Shown: piece after piece, positions 29,839 to 39,252 of the stretch | How positions within the stretch are numbered: the stretch's first letter is position 1 | How the letters are laid out: every line of letters starts with the position of its first letter | Source of the DNA: Paludibacter sp. | Lineage (GTDB): Bacteria; Bacteroidota; Bacteroidia; Bacteroidales; Paludibacteraceae | Length of the DNA stretch: 64,000 bases | Direction: 5' to 3' | Assembly: GCF_009712605.1 (NCBI RefSeq) | Contig: NZ_WASO01000001.1 | Span: 124,001 to 188,000, forward strand | The notes under the pieces: generated by a model | What the model was told of the DNA's origin: nothing | Database searches by the model: none | The model's input: the letters and a program-made list of their open reading frames with translations, nothing else | Program-made: the position numbers and the translations under genes

Positions 29839-29852
29839 TATTGAAAAACAAC

Positions 29853-31364
29853 TTAGATCTTTTTCTTCTCTTTGGGAGTATTGAAACAGTCTGTTAACTG
29901 GTCGATGGACTCTGCATCGTCGGCCATTATGTAGATCACGTCACCGGCATGAAGTCGGGTCGCACCGTCGGAGATAAAGAATTTATTTCTACGTTCAATC
30001 AATGCGACAATGATACTGGGTGGAAGTTTCAAATCAACGATAGAGTGTCCAATGCAATTGAAGTGAGGTTCAATAGGAATTGCCTTATAAACCGACTTGG
30101 TCTCCCAGGCCTGCTCCAGATCAAGCACAGATTTCTTTTTGCTGCTCACCGGTACGGTCAGTTTTAGCCACTTTGCCACCAATGGCAGGCTGGAGCCCTG
30201 AATAAGAACGGAAGTGACGGAAATAAAGAAAACCAAGTGAAAGATGCCATTCGATTTGTCTACAGACGCAATCATCGGATAGGTGGCTAAAACAATTGGC
30301 ACCGCACCTCGTAAGCCCACCCACGACACGAACAACTTTTCCCGGGTGTTTATTTTGAAAAAATGAAGGGTGATAAAAACGCTCAAAGGACGGGCAATAA
30401 GAATCAGAAATGCGGAAATAAGTAAACCCAAGCCGATTAGTGGCATAATAGCGCTCGGAGTTACCAGCAATCCCAGCGTGATAAACATGATAATCTGCAT
30501 CAACCATGCCTGCCCATCGAAATGTTTGGTCAGGCTTTTTTTATGGATAAAATCGGTATTACCCAGCACATACGCCGACAGATAAACAGCCAGAAAGGCG
30601 TTGCCCCCGATGAAATCGGAAAAAGAAAACACCAGCAATACCATGGTAATGAGCAGTACCGGATAGAGACCTTCGGCTTCAAGCCGTATCCAGTTGAAAA
30701 TGCGATGCATTGCCAAACCTGCCGCGTAACCGACCACACCTCCCAAAATCATCTGTTTGAAGAAGACAGCAATCAAAACTATCCAGTTGGCATCTTTTAC
30801 CGTCAGAAGATAGGTGAAAGAGAGAGTCAGAATATAGGCCATCGGATCGTTACTGCCGCTTTCCAGTTCCAACAAAGGCTTCAGGTTGCCTTTCAGGCCG
30901 ATGCTGCGCGAACGAAGGATGGAGAAAACAGCCGCCGCATCGGTCGACGAGACGATGGCACCGATGAGCAATCCTTCCACCAAAGACCAACCGGTTACCC
31001 ATGAAACAAACAATCCCACGACAACTGCGGTGAGGATCACTCCCAGCGTGGACAGCGTGAGTCCCTGCCAAACAATGGGTTTGATGTCTGCTTTGCGGGT
31101 TTCGAGGCCGCCTGAGAAAAGGATAAAGCTAAGTGCGATCGCACCTACGAATTTGGTGATTTTCGGATCGTTAAAGACGATTCCTCCGGGGCCGTCCTGC
31201 CCTGCGAGCATTCCTACAAGGAGAAAAAGCAAAAGCGTAGGAATGCCAAATCGGGTTGTCTTGCTTGCCAGCAGGCTGACAAAAAGCAGGATAGACCCGA
31301 TTAACAATATGTTATCGAGGGTGATGCTCGAGATAAGCGGGGCGGTAACGTCTGATAACACCAT
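29853..31364 (-). CDS. Cation:proton antiporter, CPA1 type with TrkA-C domain (NhaP2/CvrA-like)
   Basis: Inner-membrane K+(Na+)/H+ antiporter. The 503 residues show about 12 TM segments (from about residue 15 to 390) with the CPA1 signatures FILFSGGLETRK and STDAAAVFSILR. The cytoplasmic C-terminal part (about 395-490) is a TrkA-C/RCK-C-like ligand domain (SIVDLKLPPSIIVALIERRN, LHAGDVIYIMA), as in K+/H+ antiporters. It starts 10 bp after the small acetyltransferase gene, so they form an operon. Confidence 0.92.
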   Translation of the reverse strand: MVLSDVTAPLISSITLDNILLIGSILLFVSLLASKTTRFGIPTLLLFLLVGMLAGQDGPGGIVFNDPKITKFVGAIALSFILFSGGLETRKADIKPIVWQGLTLSTLGVILTAVVVGLFVSWVTGWSLVEGLLIGAIVSSTDAAAVFSILRSRSIGLKGNLKPLLELESGSNDPMAYILTLSFTYLLTVKDANWIVLIAVFFKQMILGGVVGYAAGLAMHRIFNWIRLEAEGLYPVLLITMVLLVFSFSDFIGGNAFLAVYLSAYVLGNTDFIHKKSLTKHFDGQAWLMQIIMFITLGLLVTPSAIMPLIGLGLLISAFLILIARPLSVFITLHFFKINTREKLFVSWVGLRGAVPIVLATYPMIASVDKSNGIFHLVFFISVTSVLIQGSSLPLVAKWLKLTVPVSSKKKSVLDLEQAWETKSVYKAIPIEPHFNCIGHSIVDLKLPPSIIVALIERRNKFFISDGATRLHAGDVIYIMADDAESIDQLTDCFNTPKEKKKI

Positions 31365-31374
31365 CCGAAATCAA

Positions 31375-31665
31375 TTAGTCTTCGTTCGATAAGTCGGTTA
31401 GCGGTTGATAAGCAGGATGCCGGTCTATAAAGACTTTTACAAACGGACAGGTCGGAATCACCTTCAAATCGTTTGCATTTGCATAATCGAGTGCGAAACG
31501 AGCCAGCAGGGAGCCGATACCTCTTCCTTCCAGTGGTTTCGGAACCAGTGTATGATGCAGATCCAACGTGCCATCTCCGCGTACATAGTCAATGTGTGCC
31601 AAATGACCTTCGAGTGAAAGTTCGAACCGGCTCTTTTGTTCGTTGTGAATAATAGTATGTTCCAT
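31375..31665 (-). CDS. Small GNAT-like N-acetyltransferase (YjdJ type)
   Basis: A 96-residue protein of the short GCN5-like family. Visible: start strands SRFELSLEGHLAHIDYV, the LDLHHTLVPKPLEGRGIGSLLA acetyl-CoA loop region near 35-56, and the CPFVKVFIDRHPAY C-terminal segment near 74-87. These short proteins lack much of the canonical GNAT fold and their substrates are unknown. Co-transcribed with the antiporter. A -7 box TATATTTG is at 31690-31697. Confidence 0.85.
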   Translation of the reverse strand: MEHTIIHNEQKSRFELSLEGHLAHIDYVRGDGTLDLHHTLVPKPLEGRGIGSLLARFALDYANANDLKVIPTCPFVKVFIDRHPAYQPLTDLSNED

Positions 31666-31735
31666 ATCCTTAGTATTTACCGTTTAATGCAAATATAAGA
31701 ACAAAAAGGACGTTCGCTGCGGTGGTTCGGTGAAT

Positions 31736-32758
31736 TTATCCGATCACGGCTTTTGCAAACGGAGGAAGAGAGATGTCGCAATATTCACCTTTCTGAAACT
31801 TGTAATAACCGGTAATGGCAATCATTGCGGCGTTGTCGGTAGTGAAGGAGAACTTCGGAATATAAACGTTCCAGCCATATTTCTCACCATGTTCCACAAA
31901 TGCGTTGCGCAGCGCCGAATTGGCAGATACTCCACCAGCCACAGCCACCTCGTTGATGCGTAATTCCTTGGCAGCTTTGCGTAGCTTTTGCATCAAAATA
32001 TCCACCACGGTACTTTGCACCACGGCACAAAGATCGTTTTTACGTTCTTCGAGAAAGTTCGGATTTTTCTTCAGCTCGTCGCGAATCATGTACAAAAATG
32101 ATGTTTTCAATCCGCTGAAACTGTAGTTGTAGCCTTCAATAGAGGGTTTGTTGAGCGTAAATGCTTTCGGATCGCCCTCTTTTGCCAGGCGGTCGATCAC
32201 CGGTCCGCCGGGGTAAGGAAGCCCCATCACCTTGGCGCACTTGTCGAAAGCTTCACCGGCCGCGTCGTCGATGGTTTGCCCGATCACTTCCATCTCAAAA
32301 TGAGATTTGACCAATACAATTTGCGAATTACCGCCCGATACCAACAGACAAAGGAAAGGAAATTTCGGAGGATTAAAGGGCGTATCTTTCTCCTGAATAA
32401 AGTGAGCCAGCACGTGTCCCTGCAAGTGGTTTACATCCACCAACGGAATGTCCAGCGACTGAGAGAATCCTTTGGCAAACGAAGTGCCAACCAACAGCGA
32501 ACCCATCAAACCCGGACCACGGGTAAAGGCCACTGCGCTCAGGTCTTCGCGTTTGATACCGGCACGGTTCAATGCGGCATCTACCACAGGAATAATGTTT
32601 TGCTGGTGCGCACGCGATGCCAGTTCGGGCACTACGCCACCGTAAGCTTTGTGCACATCCTGATTGGCCGTCACGTTCGACAGCATAACGCCATTTTGAA
32701 TAACTGCGGCCGATGTATCGTCGCAGGAAGACTCTATACCTAAAATTGTGATATCCAT
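31736..32758 (-). CDS. tsaD: tRNA N6-adenosine threonylcarbamoyltransferase
   Basis: Forms the t6A37 modification on ANN-decoding tRNAs together with TsaB and TsaE. The 340 residues fit the Kae1/TsaD family: ILGIESSCDDTSAAV start (5-19), the metal-ligand histidines in VNHLQGHVLAHF near 108-119, LVSGGNSQI near 138, and the distal Asp in FTTDNAAMIA near 305. A -7 box TAACTTTG lies at 32833-32840, back to back with the promoter of the acyltransferase. Confidence 0.95.
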   Translation of the reverse strand: MDITILGIESSCDDTSAAVIQNGVMLSNVTANQDVHKAYGGVVPELASRAHQQNIIPVVDAALNRAGIKREDLSAVAFTRGPGLMGSLLVGTSFAKGFSQSLDIPLVDVNHLQGHVLAHFIQEKDTPFNPPKFPFLCLLVSGGNSQIVLVKSHFEMEVIGQTIDDAAGEAFDKCAKVMGLPYPGGPVIDRLAKEGDPKAFTLNKPSIEGYNYSFSGLKTSFLYMIRDELKKNPNFLEERKNDLCAVVQSTVVDILMQKLRKAAKELRINEVAVAGGVSANSALRNAFVEHGEKYGWNVYIPKFSFTTDNAAMIAITGYYKFQKGEYCDISLPPFAKAVIG

Positions 32759-32832
32759 ATTAATTGCTGCTAAGAATCAAACTATCTGCATCGCAAAAAG
32801 CCCATCAACGAGCCCCGACACGAAAAGCAGTG

Positions 32833-32840
32833 CAAAGTTA
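32833..32840 (-). promoter_or_regulatory. -7 box TAACTTTG of tsaD
   Basis: Minus-strand match to TAnnTTTG, 75 bp upstream of tsaD. Confidence 0.5.
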
Positions 32841-32913
32841 CGATTTTTTGGATGAATAGCTTGTTTGTAACAACCATATTCACGCTTGCTTTTACGAATC
32901 GTCATATAATTTG

Positions 32914-32921
32914 TATCTTTG
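32914..32921 (+). promoter_or_regulatory. -7 box TATCTTTG of the acyltransferase gene
   Basis: TATCTTTG overlaps the first in-frame TTG (32919), so translation must begin downstream; the ATG at 32949 is the natural start. Confidence 0.6.
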
Positions 32922-32948
32922 TGCATTATCAAAACAGTAAGCCAGACT

Positions 32949-34103
32949 ATGGAAAATCATCCGGAACAATTTGACGATATTTGTCCTTTGCACAGCAACC
33001 AGGTACCCGAAGCGGTTAAAAGTTTATTGGAGGAACCTAAATTTGTAGGTGTCCTGCAATATCTGTTTCCTCAGACACCGATAGAAGCGGTTATGGCTTT
33101 GTTTCGTAGCATACAAAGTGTAGACGATTTTCAAAAGAAGATTGATTATCCGTTCCTGAAACAACTCGAAGCCAAAACCACCGCAGGCATTGACTTTTAC
33201 GGCGCTGATAAGCTTGATAATTCGATTAATTACCTTTACATTTCCAACCACCGGGATATTGTGCTCGATTCGGCCTATCTGTGCGTGGAGTTACTGGATG
33301 TCGGACTTCAAACCGTTGAAATTGCCATCGGCGACAACCTTCTGATTTATCCGTGGATCGAAACCTTGGTTCGCTTGAACAAGAGCTTTATCGTTCGTCG
33401 TGGTGTGAGCGGACGGGGACAATTGCAGGCATCTCAGCATCTGTCGCAATACATGCGTTATGCCCTGAGCGAAAAACATCAGTCCATCTGGCTGGCACAA
33501 CGCGAAGGTCGCGCCAAAGACGGGAACGACCGCACGCAGGAAAGCCTGTTGAAAATGCTCAACATGTCGGGCGAAGGCTCCATCACCGACAATTTGAGCA
33601 GCCTTAATATTTGTCCGCTCACTATTTCGTACGAATACGATCCGTGCGACTTTCTGAAAGCAAAAGAGTTTCAGCAAAAAAGAGATAATCCCGAATACAA
33701 AAAAAGCCCTGCTGATGACCTGCTCAACATGCAGACCGGAATCATGGGCTATAAGGGAAAAGTAGTGTACCGTCTTGCCGGAAACATAGCCGACCGGGTA
33801 AAAGCAATGCCCGAATTGCCCCGTAGCGAACAGTTTGCTGCCGTTGCCAGACTCATAGACAGCCTTATTCACAGCAATTACGAGATTTACGACAACAACC
33901 GGATTGCCTACGACCAGCTCAATCCTGATAAAAAGGCAGGCGGTTATTCCCCGGAAGCCGAAGCTGCATTCCTGAAATACATCGACGAACGGATTGCCAA
34001 AATAGACCTTACTGAGAAAGATGAGGAATTTCTGCGATTCAAACTGCTCGAAATGTATGCCAATCCACTTGTAAATCAGCTGGAAGCATTACAAAGCAAA
34101 TAA
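32949..34103 (+). CDS. Glycerolipid acyltransferase (PlsB/PlsC-like)
   Basis: Membrane-associated enzyme of the glycerol-phosphate acyltransferase superfamily. The 384 residues hold block I SNHRDIVLDSAYL (catalytic HX4D) near residue 100, a block II-like FIVRRGVSGRGQL, block III LAQREGRAKDGND near 185-197 and a block IV proline region ICPLTISYEYDPCD. No TM helix is evident. Family members acylate lysophospholipid or an amino-lipid precursor; the exact acceptor is open. Start chosen from the promoter position. Confidence 0.85.
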   Translation: MENHPEQFDDICPLHSNQVPEAVKSLLEEPKFVGVLQYLFPQTPIEAVMALFRSIQSVDDFQKKIDYPFLKQLEAKTTAGIDFYGADKLDNSINYLYISNHRDIVLDSAYLCVELLDVGLQTVEIAIGDNLLIYPWIETLVRLNKSFIVRRGVSGRGQLQASQHLSQYMRYALSEKHQSIWLAQREGRAKDGNDRTQESLLKMLNMSGEGSITDNLSSLNICPLTISYEYDPCDFLKAKEFQQKRDNPEYKKSPADDLLNMQTGIMGYKGKVVYRLAGNIADRVKAMPELPRSEQFAAVARLIDSLIHSNYEIYDNNRIAYDQLNPDKKAGGYSPEAEAAFLKYIDERIAKIDLTEKDEEFLRFKLLEMYANPLVNQLEALQSK

Positions 34104-34119
34104 ACATCATGTCGATTGA

Positions 34120-34263
34120 GTGTATATAAATCTCAATTACAGACCTCTCCTCCCAACCTCCTCCCCCAAGGGGAGGAGGAGCTAGACAGTGAAATGTATA
34201 GAATTCAATTCATTTTGCAGATTCACCCCTCTCCTTGGGAGAGGGGCTAGGGGAGAGGTCCAA
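34120..34263 (+). repeat. Dispersed double-hairpin repeat, family B copy 3
   Basis: About 144 bp, nearly the same as copy 2 including GAATTCAATTC and TTTTGCAGATT in the middle. It starts 16 bp after the acyltransferase stop and fills most of the space before the DUF4884 gene. Confidence 0.85.
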
Positions 34264-34327
34264 TACGAAAATTAGGAGATGAATTAATCGGTATAATGTT
34301 TAATAATCAAGAACATATCTCTAAAAG

Positions 34328-34597
34328 ATGAAACGAACAATTATATTGTCCCTGTTAGCCATTCTCATATTGGGTGGCTATTCTTGCTCCGTGCAAAATC
34401 CACTGGCATCTACCAAAGCCGATAATAACAAATCGTACGAAGTAGAGTATTTGTTTGAGCACGATGGGTGCAAAGTTTACCGCTTTATGGATAAAGGTCA
34501 TTATGTCTATTTCACCAACTGCAAGGGCGATGTAACCAGCATAGAAAATGATTCTACCCGTGTACGCGTAATGAACGCAAGATCAATTTCCAAGTAA
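34328..34597 (+). CDS. DUF4884-like small lipoprotein
   Basis: An 89-residue exported lipoprotein: signal peptide with LAILILGGYSC, Cys at about residue 20. The mature part reads YEVEYLFEHDGCKVYRFMD and GHYVYFTNCKGD, which I recognise as the small Bacteroidetes family DUF4884, function unknown. Two Cys in the mature chain could form a disulfide. Immediately downstream lies a hydrolase remnant in another frame. Confidence 0.75.
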   Translation: MKRTIILSLLAILILGGYSCSVQNPLASTKADNNKSYEVEYLFEHDGCKVYRFMDKGHYVYFTNCKGDVTSIENDSTRVRVMNARSISK

Positions 34598-34614
34598 ATT
34601 TTCCGTCCAGCCGG

Positions 34615-34782
34615 ATATATACATACAGTCGTACTCGTATCGTCGGATTTGCAAAGGTTGCAACAGCCTGGTATTTGTGGCAATTAAAAGGCGATGAAGA
34701 AGCCGCTAAGATGTTTAAAGGCAATCCGGCAGGCCTTTCTAAATTCCCGGAATGGAAATTTGAAAAGAAAATGTTGCCTTAA
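34615..34782 (+). pseudogene. C-terminal remnant of an alpha/beta-hydrolase
   Basis: An open stretch without a start reads GFAKVATAWYLWQLKGDEEA, continues AAKMFKGNPAGLSKF and ends in EKKMLP at TAA 34780-34782. Such a tail (W-x2-WQLKGD-x2-A-x-MF) is typical of the C-terminus of PET-hydrolase/chlorophyllase-like alpha/beta hydrolases. The rest of the gene is missing; the DUF4884 gene lies where it should continue. A deletion remnant is the simplest reading. Confidence 0.6.
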
Positions 34783-34800
34783 CCTTGGTTAGTTCACAAA

Positions 34801-34842
34801 AACAACAAAGGCACCGATTGTAATTCCGGTGCCTTTGTTGTT
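34801..34842. terminator. Bidirectional terminator
   Basis: Perfect 16-bp arms AACAACAAAGGCACCG/CGGTGCCTTTGTTGTT with a 10-base loop, between the plus-strand remnant and the minus-strand efflux operon. Confidence 0.85.
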
Positions 34843-34863
34843 GGGGTGATCGCCAAACGATCA

Positions 34864-35685
34864 TTATTTCAAAATTGAAGGATCATACACAATGGCAATA
34901 TCCTCTTTGCTGGCAATCAGCGGGCCGTGGTATCCTGCAAGAGGTGCATCTGACCGGAATGGTTTAATGTCTTTTGCCGTTCCGTTTTTCAGTTCTTCGG
35001 CCAGTGTCAGCATCTTGGTCATGTACTCTTTCCCGATCGGCTTTTTAAGATAAACGTAGTGTCCGCAATAGATGCGTGGAATACCATTATCGATGAGGGT
35101 TAGCATTCGTTTGCAGGCCTTGATATAATCGGTGATTGGCGATAAAGGCTGTAGTTGCAACCATACCTGGTTCGACCCGAAAGCATCGCCGGAATAGCAG
35201 TCGCCATTGGCACGGTCGAGTAGGATGATGGAACCCGGAGTGTGAGCCGGCGTATAGCAGACTTCAATTTTTCGGTCTCCCAGATCGAATATATACCCTT
35301 CGTCCACAAAATTGATTTTTCCCTTGTAGCCTTGTCCTTGTACCATGGCTAAGTCGCCCTTGTGCATGAAAACAGAACCGAAATATCCGATGTTTCCCGT
35401 ATGGTCGAAATGTCCGTGAGTTACCACCACTTCCAAAGGTTTGTTGGTGATTTTCCGGACAATCTTGTCAAGTGAATCACATCTAGTTCCGGTGTCAATC
35501 AGTAAGGCTTTTTTTGTCCCTTCGATGATGTACATGGTACAGTTGTCAGAAGTCTCACCAACCCAAACATGCTCTTTCAGCTTTGAAATCGTTAGTTGTG
35601 CGTTTTGAAAGACCTGAGCAGACAAAGCGATGGTCGCGATTGTTAATGCTAACACGAATGTTAGTCCTCTTCGGTAATTAAGCAT
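34864..35685 (-). CDS. Exported metallo-beta-lactamase fold hydrolase
   Basis: A 273-residue protein with a signal peptide (hydrophobic stretch about 8-22, ending SAQ). Metal motif THGHFDHTG is near residue 89-97, a second histidine in PAHTPGSI near 150, the aspartate in SGDAFGS near 168, and GHYVY near 220. It is last in the efflux operon direction, 32 bp after the PII-like gene. A true beta-lactamase role is not shown: the sequence looks closer to glyoxalase II-like hydrolases. Confidence 0.83.
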   Translation of the reverse strand: MLNYRRGLTFVLALTIATIALSAQVFQNAQLTISKLKEHVWVGETSDNCTMYIIEGTKKALLIDTGTRCDSLDKIVRKITNKPLEVVVTHGHFDHTGNIGYFGSVFMHKGDLAMVQGQGYKGKINFVDEGYIFDLGDRKIEVCYTPAHTPGSIILLDRANGDCYSGDAFGSNQVWLQLQPLSPITDYIKACKRMLTLIDNGIPRIYCGHYVYLKKPIGKEYMTKMLTLAEELKNGTAKDIKPFRSDAPLAGYHGPLIASKEDIAIVYDPSILK

Positions 35686-35717
35686 AAGATGTAAGGTTAA
35701 CAGGTTAATAAATAGGC

Positions 35718-36011
35718 TTAATAAGTAGTTTCCACGTTCCAGACAAACGCCCGGATGCCTATCTCTTTATTGATTTCGTCAATTTTTTTTATTGTTTTAA
35801 GAAGCGGTTCCACCTTGTCGTCATCCACTACGGTGAGCACCGATGAGTTCATTTCCGGCCAGGTATGCGTGCCGTGCCTCGGCTCTCCGTCTACTGTGCC
35901 ACGTCCCTGAACGTTTTCCCACCAGGTGAAACCTTTTATCTCGAGCTTGTCGAGCATGTAGGTGATACGTTCCGTATTGGCCTGATTGAATACTATAAAT
36001 ACTGCTTTCAT
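35718..36011 (-). CDS. PII-like small protein of the efflux operon
   Basis: A 97-residue protein with the ferredoxin-like PII/CutA layout: opening strand MKAVFIVFNQA, helix TERITYMLDKL, a T-loop-like glycine-rich stretch NVQGRGTVDGEPRHG (38-52), strand SVLTVVDDD, and helix LLKTIKKIDEI. Similar PII-like or DUF3240-type proteins occur beside RND metal/drug pumps. It follows the pump gene by 78 bp. Ligand and target are unknown, and family assignment rests on pattern only. Confidence 0.65.
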   Translation of the reverse strand: MKAVFIVFNQANTERITYMLDKLEIKGFTWWENVQGRGTVDGEPRHGTHTWPEMNSSVLTVVDDDKVEPLLKTIKKIDEINKEIGIRAFVWNVETTY

Positions 36012-36089
36012 TGTATATCTTTATTAAAGACTGGAGGATTTTAGAATGTGAAGTCTAATCTCCACACCCTCAAACCCTCAAATCATTTT

Positions 36090-39000
36090 TCATTTGTTAT
36101 TTTCGTCCATAAAGTGGAACTGTTTTCGTATGAGACCTTCTTTGTCACGTTCGCCACGGCGGGAGAAGAGCGCATACATTACAGGTACGATAATCATCGT
36201 AACCACGGTGGAAAATACCAATCCACCGATAACGGTAATACCCATTGGAGTCCATGTTTCAGCACCATCGCCCACACTCAGCGCCATAGGTACCATGCCC
36301 AGGAATGTTGCCGAAGCTGTCATTAATACCGGGCGTAACCTCGAACGTCCACCGGCAGCGATAGCTTCGTTCAACGGCAAGCCACGGTCGCGCAACAGGT
36401 TCACGAAGTCGATCAACACGATACCGTTTTTCACCACAATACCGATAAGCAATACAGCTCCCAGTAGAGCAACAACGCTCAGTGTTGTTCCGGTGAGTAA
36501 CAGCGCAATGATAACGCCGGTGAATGCAAACGGAATAGAGAACATGATGGCAAACGGTTTGGAGAATGACTCGAATTGCGACGCCATCACGATAAATACC
36601 AGCAAGAGCACTAACAAAGCAAGTAACCCAAGGTTCTGATACGATTCCTGCTGATCTTTATAAATACCTCCCAACACGATTTGAATGTCGGATGGAACAT
36701 TCAGTTTTGCAAGTTTATCCTTTACGTCCGAAGCAAGGTCAGTCAGCGACACATCTACCGGAGTAATGGAAACAGTTACAATACGTTGTTTGCGCTTATG
36801 CTCAATATTAGGAGGTGACCAGTATTCCTTCACCGTTCCGATCTCTTTCAGTTTTACAAACTTTCCGGACGGAGTGGGAACCGATACTTCTTCAAGCAGG
36901 TTTACGGAATTACGGTACTGTTCCTGTAGACGCACAATAATATCGAACTCGTCACCATCTTCGCGGAATTTACTTGCCGTCATACCACTCATACGATTGC
37001 GGATAGCATTCGATACGGTTGCGCTGTTGAGGCCGTTTAGTGCCAGCTTTTCGCGGTTAAGAACTACCTCTAGTTCCGGTCGGTCTTCTTTACGGCTTAT
37101 CTGTACGTCACGCACTCCTTTTAAACCGGTCACGCTGTTCTTGATCTGCTGTGCCAGCATGTTGGTTGAGGCAAAATCGTAACCGTAGACTTCGATATCG
37201 AACGTTGAACTACCGGTTGCAAGGTCGCTTCGGGTGATCTGGTAATTGACGATTTCAGGGAATTTCGCCAGTTCGGGACGAATGGATTCCGAGATTTGAA
37301 CATCGGAGCGTTTTCGCTGTTCTATTGGCTTCAACTTCAGCGTCATGTTGATGCTGTTGCTCGAAGCGGAGCCTAAAAATATGGAGGACATCCCGCCCTG
37401 ATCATCGGCGCCGCACGAGGTGCTGATAAGTTCTACTTCGGGAACCTTCTGTTGAAGCACCTTTTCAATTTTTCGGGCTGTTTGTGCGCTTATCTCCATG
37501 CGGGTTCCAGGAGCCAGCTCGGCCTTAATGGTCAACCGGCTTTCGTCATTTTGCGACATAAAGTCGGTGGCAACCAATGGTGCCAGAAATAGAGAACCGA
37601 TAAAGATGGCTGCTGAACCGAGAATTACTTTCAGTTTGTGTTGCAGCGCCCAGTGTAATACTTTTTCATACCAATGGTCAAGATTGTCGAGCCACTTTCC
37701 GATGGTTGCATCGTAACTGTATCTCTTCGGATTCTCCTTTTTCTCCCGTTCCTTCATAAAACGGGCGGCAAGCATCGGGGTAATCGTTACCGCTGCTACC
37801 GTCGATACGGCAACGGTGATCGAAACGATCCATCCAAGCTGGTTGAAGATCACTCCGGTAATTCCTGAAACAAAGGTCAGCGGCATAAACACGGCGACAA
37901 CTACCAACGTTGCCATGATAACGGCCAGCCATACTTCGTTGGTCGCGTAAATGGCAGCTTCGCGTGGACTGCTTCCCCGTTCGATGTGTTTTGTGATGTT
38001 TTCAAGTACCACAATGGCATCATCCACCACCATCCCTATAGCCATTGACATAGATGCCAGCGAAATGATGTTTAGTGAATTGTTGGTCACTGCCAGATAG
38101 ATCAACGCCGATACCAGCGAAATAGGAATAGTCAGCAAAATAATGATGGTTGCACGCCAGCGACCGAGGAAGAAGAATACCACCATTGCCACAAACATCA
38201 ACGCAAACAATAACGTGTCTGACAGGTTGGATACCGATCCCTTGATAAAGGTTGACGAATCGAATATTTCGTGAATCTGTATGTCGGGAGGAAGTGTCGG
38301 TTTTATCTCTTCCAGCATCTTCTTTACATCGCGGCCTACCGCTACGGTGTTAGCGCCCGAACGTTTCATCACATACAGCTGAATACTGTTTTTCCCGTTC
38401 GTTTTTTGTTCCAGAGTAACGTCTTTCAGGGTATCGCGTACCTGAGCCACATCACGGAGAAAAACAGGCGTACCTGCCGAGGTTCCCACAACGATGTTTT
38501 TTACCTGATCACTTTCCTTGAACTCCCCTTCGACACGCAACTGATAGTCGGTTGCGCCCATCTTGATATTTCCCGAAGGCATATTGAGGTTTTCTGCAGC
38601 AATGGCATTGCCAATCTGCTCCAGTGAAATGTGGTAAGCATCCAGACGGTTCGGGTCTATATCAATATAGATTTTTCGTTTAGGATCTCCCGTCATTGCC
38701 GCAGAGCCGATCCCATCCACACGGTTCAGTGGGTTGATGATCTTTTCCGTGATAAGCTTCGACAGACCCGGGTAACTTTCGTTCGCCGTGATGGTGTACA
38801 TCAGGATCGGCATACTGCTTGTGCTGAATTTCACTACCGACGGACGCTCTACTCCATCAGGCAGTCGACCCAGTGCCATATCGATAGCTCCACGGATGTC
38901 GTTCATCGATTCGTCAAGATTGACGCCCCACTCAAATTGCAGGGTAATAATCGAACTGTTGTCCTGAGAGGTGGATGTTAATTCTTTAAGCCCCTGTATA

Positions 39001-39218
39001 CTGTTCAATGCATCTTCAAGGGGTTTGGTTACGTTGGTCTCCACATCGGCGGCATTGGCTCCCGAGTAGGTCGTCACCACCGATATCATAGGCAGGTCCA
39101 TCTTCGGATAGAAGTCGATGGGCAGCCTTGAGAGCGAATACAACCCGAAGATCATAACGGCGACAAACACCAGTGTTGTCTTGATCGGGTTGTTTACTGC
39201 TGATTTATATATACTCAT
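36090..39218 (-). CDS. RND efflux transporter (AcrB/HAE1 family)
   Basis: Inner-membrane proton-driven pump of 1042 residues, full family length. TM1 at about 10-30, then a large periplasmic loop, TM2-6 at about 330-480 containing the proton-relay stretch MAIGMVVDDAIVVLENI (two Asp near 400), a second large loop and the last TM block from about 860, with GIVVKNGIVLIDF. The single DD pair and length fit drug/solvent HAE1-type pumps rather than CusA-type metal pumps. Encoded after the fusion protein and TolC genes. Confidence 0.95.
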   Translation of the reverse strand: MSIYKSAVNNPIKTTLVFVAVMIFGLYSLSRLPIDFYPKMDLPMISVVTTYSGANAADVETNVTKPLEDALNSIQGLKELTSTSQDNSSIITLQFEWGVNLDESMNDIRGAIDMALGRLPDGVERPSVVKFSTSSMPILMYTITANESYPGLSKLITEKIINPLNRVDGIGSAAMTGDPKRKIYIDIDPNRLDAYHISLEQIGNAIAAENLNMPSGNIKMGATDYQLRVEGEFKESDQVKNIVVGTSAGTPVFLRDVAQVRDTLKDVTLEQKTNGKNSIQLYVMKRSGANTVAVGRDVKKMLEEIKPTLPPDIQIHEIFDSSTFIKGSVSNLSDTLLFALMFVAMVVFFFLGRWRATIIILLTIPISLVSALIYLAVTNNSLNIISLASMSMAIGMVVDDAIVVLENITKHIERGSSPREAAIYATNEVWLAVIMATLVVVAVFMPLTFVSGITGVIFNQLGWIVSITVAVSTVAAVTITPMLAARFMKEREKKENPKRYSYDATIGKWLDNLDHWYEKVLHWALQHKLKVILGSAAIFIGSLFLAPLVATDFMSQNDESRLTIKAELAPGTRMEISAQTARKIEKVLQQKVPEVELISTSCGADDQGGMSSIFLGSASSNSINMTLKLKPIEQRKRSDVQISESIRPELAKFPEIVNYQITRSDLATGSSTFDIEVYGYDFASTNMLAQQIKNSVTGLKGVRDVQISRKEDRPELEVVLNREKLALNGLNSATVSNAIRNRMSGMTASKFREDGDEFDIIVRLQEQYRNSVNLLEEVSVPTPSGKFVKLKEIGTVKEYWSPPNIEHKRKQRIVTVSITPVDVSLTDLASDVKDKLAKLNVPSDIQIVLGGIYKDQQESYQNLGLLALLVLLLVFIVMASQFESFSKPFAIMFSIPFAFTGVIIALLLTGTTLSVVALLGAVLLIGIVVKNGIVLIDFVNLLRDRGLPLNEAIAAGGRSRLRPVLMTASATFLGMVPMALSVGDGAETWTPMGITVIGGLVFSTVVTMIIVPVMYALFSRRGERDKEGLIRKQFHFMDENNK

Positions 39219-39252
39219 GGTTGTTTTTTAATCTGTTTCGTAATTTTCGGCG

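Noticed and set aside
34864-35685. Class B beta-lactamase
   Set aside because: The metal motif is common to the whole MBL superfamily; later motifs fit glyoxalase II-like hydrolases at least as well.
36094-39000. Long plus-strand frames opposite the RND pump gene
   Set aside because: Antisense shadows of a strongly biased gene; no start signals and low-complexity translations.
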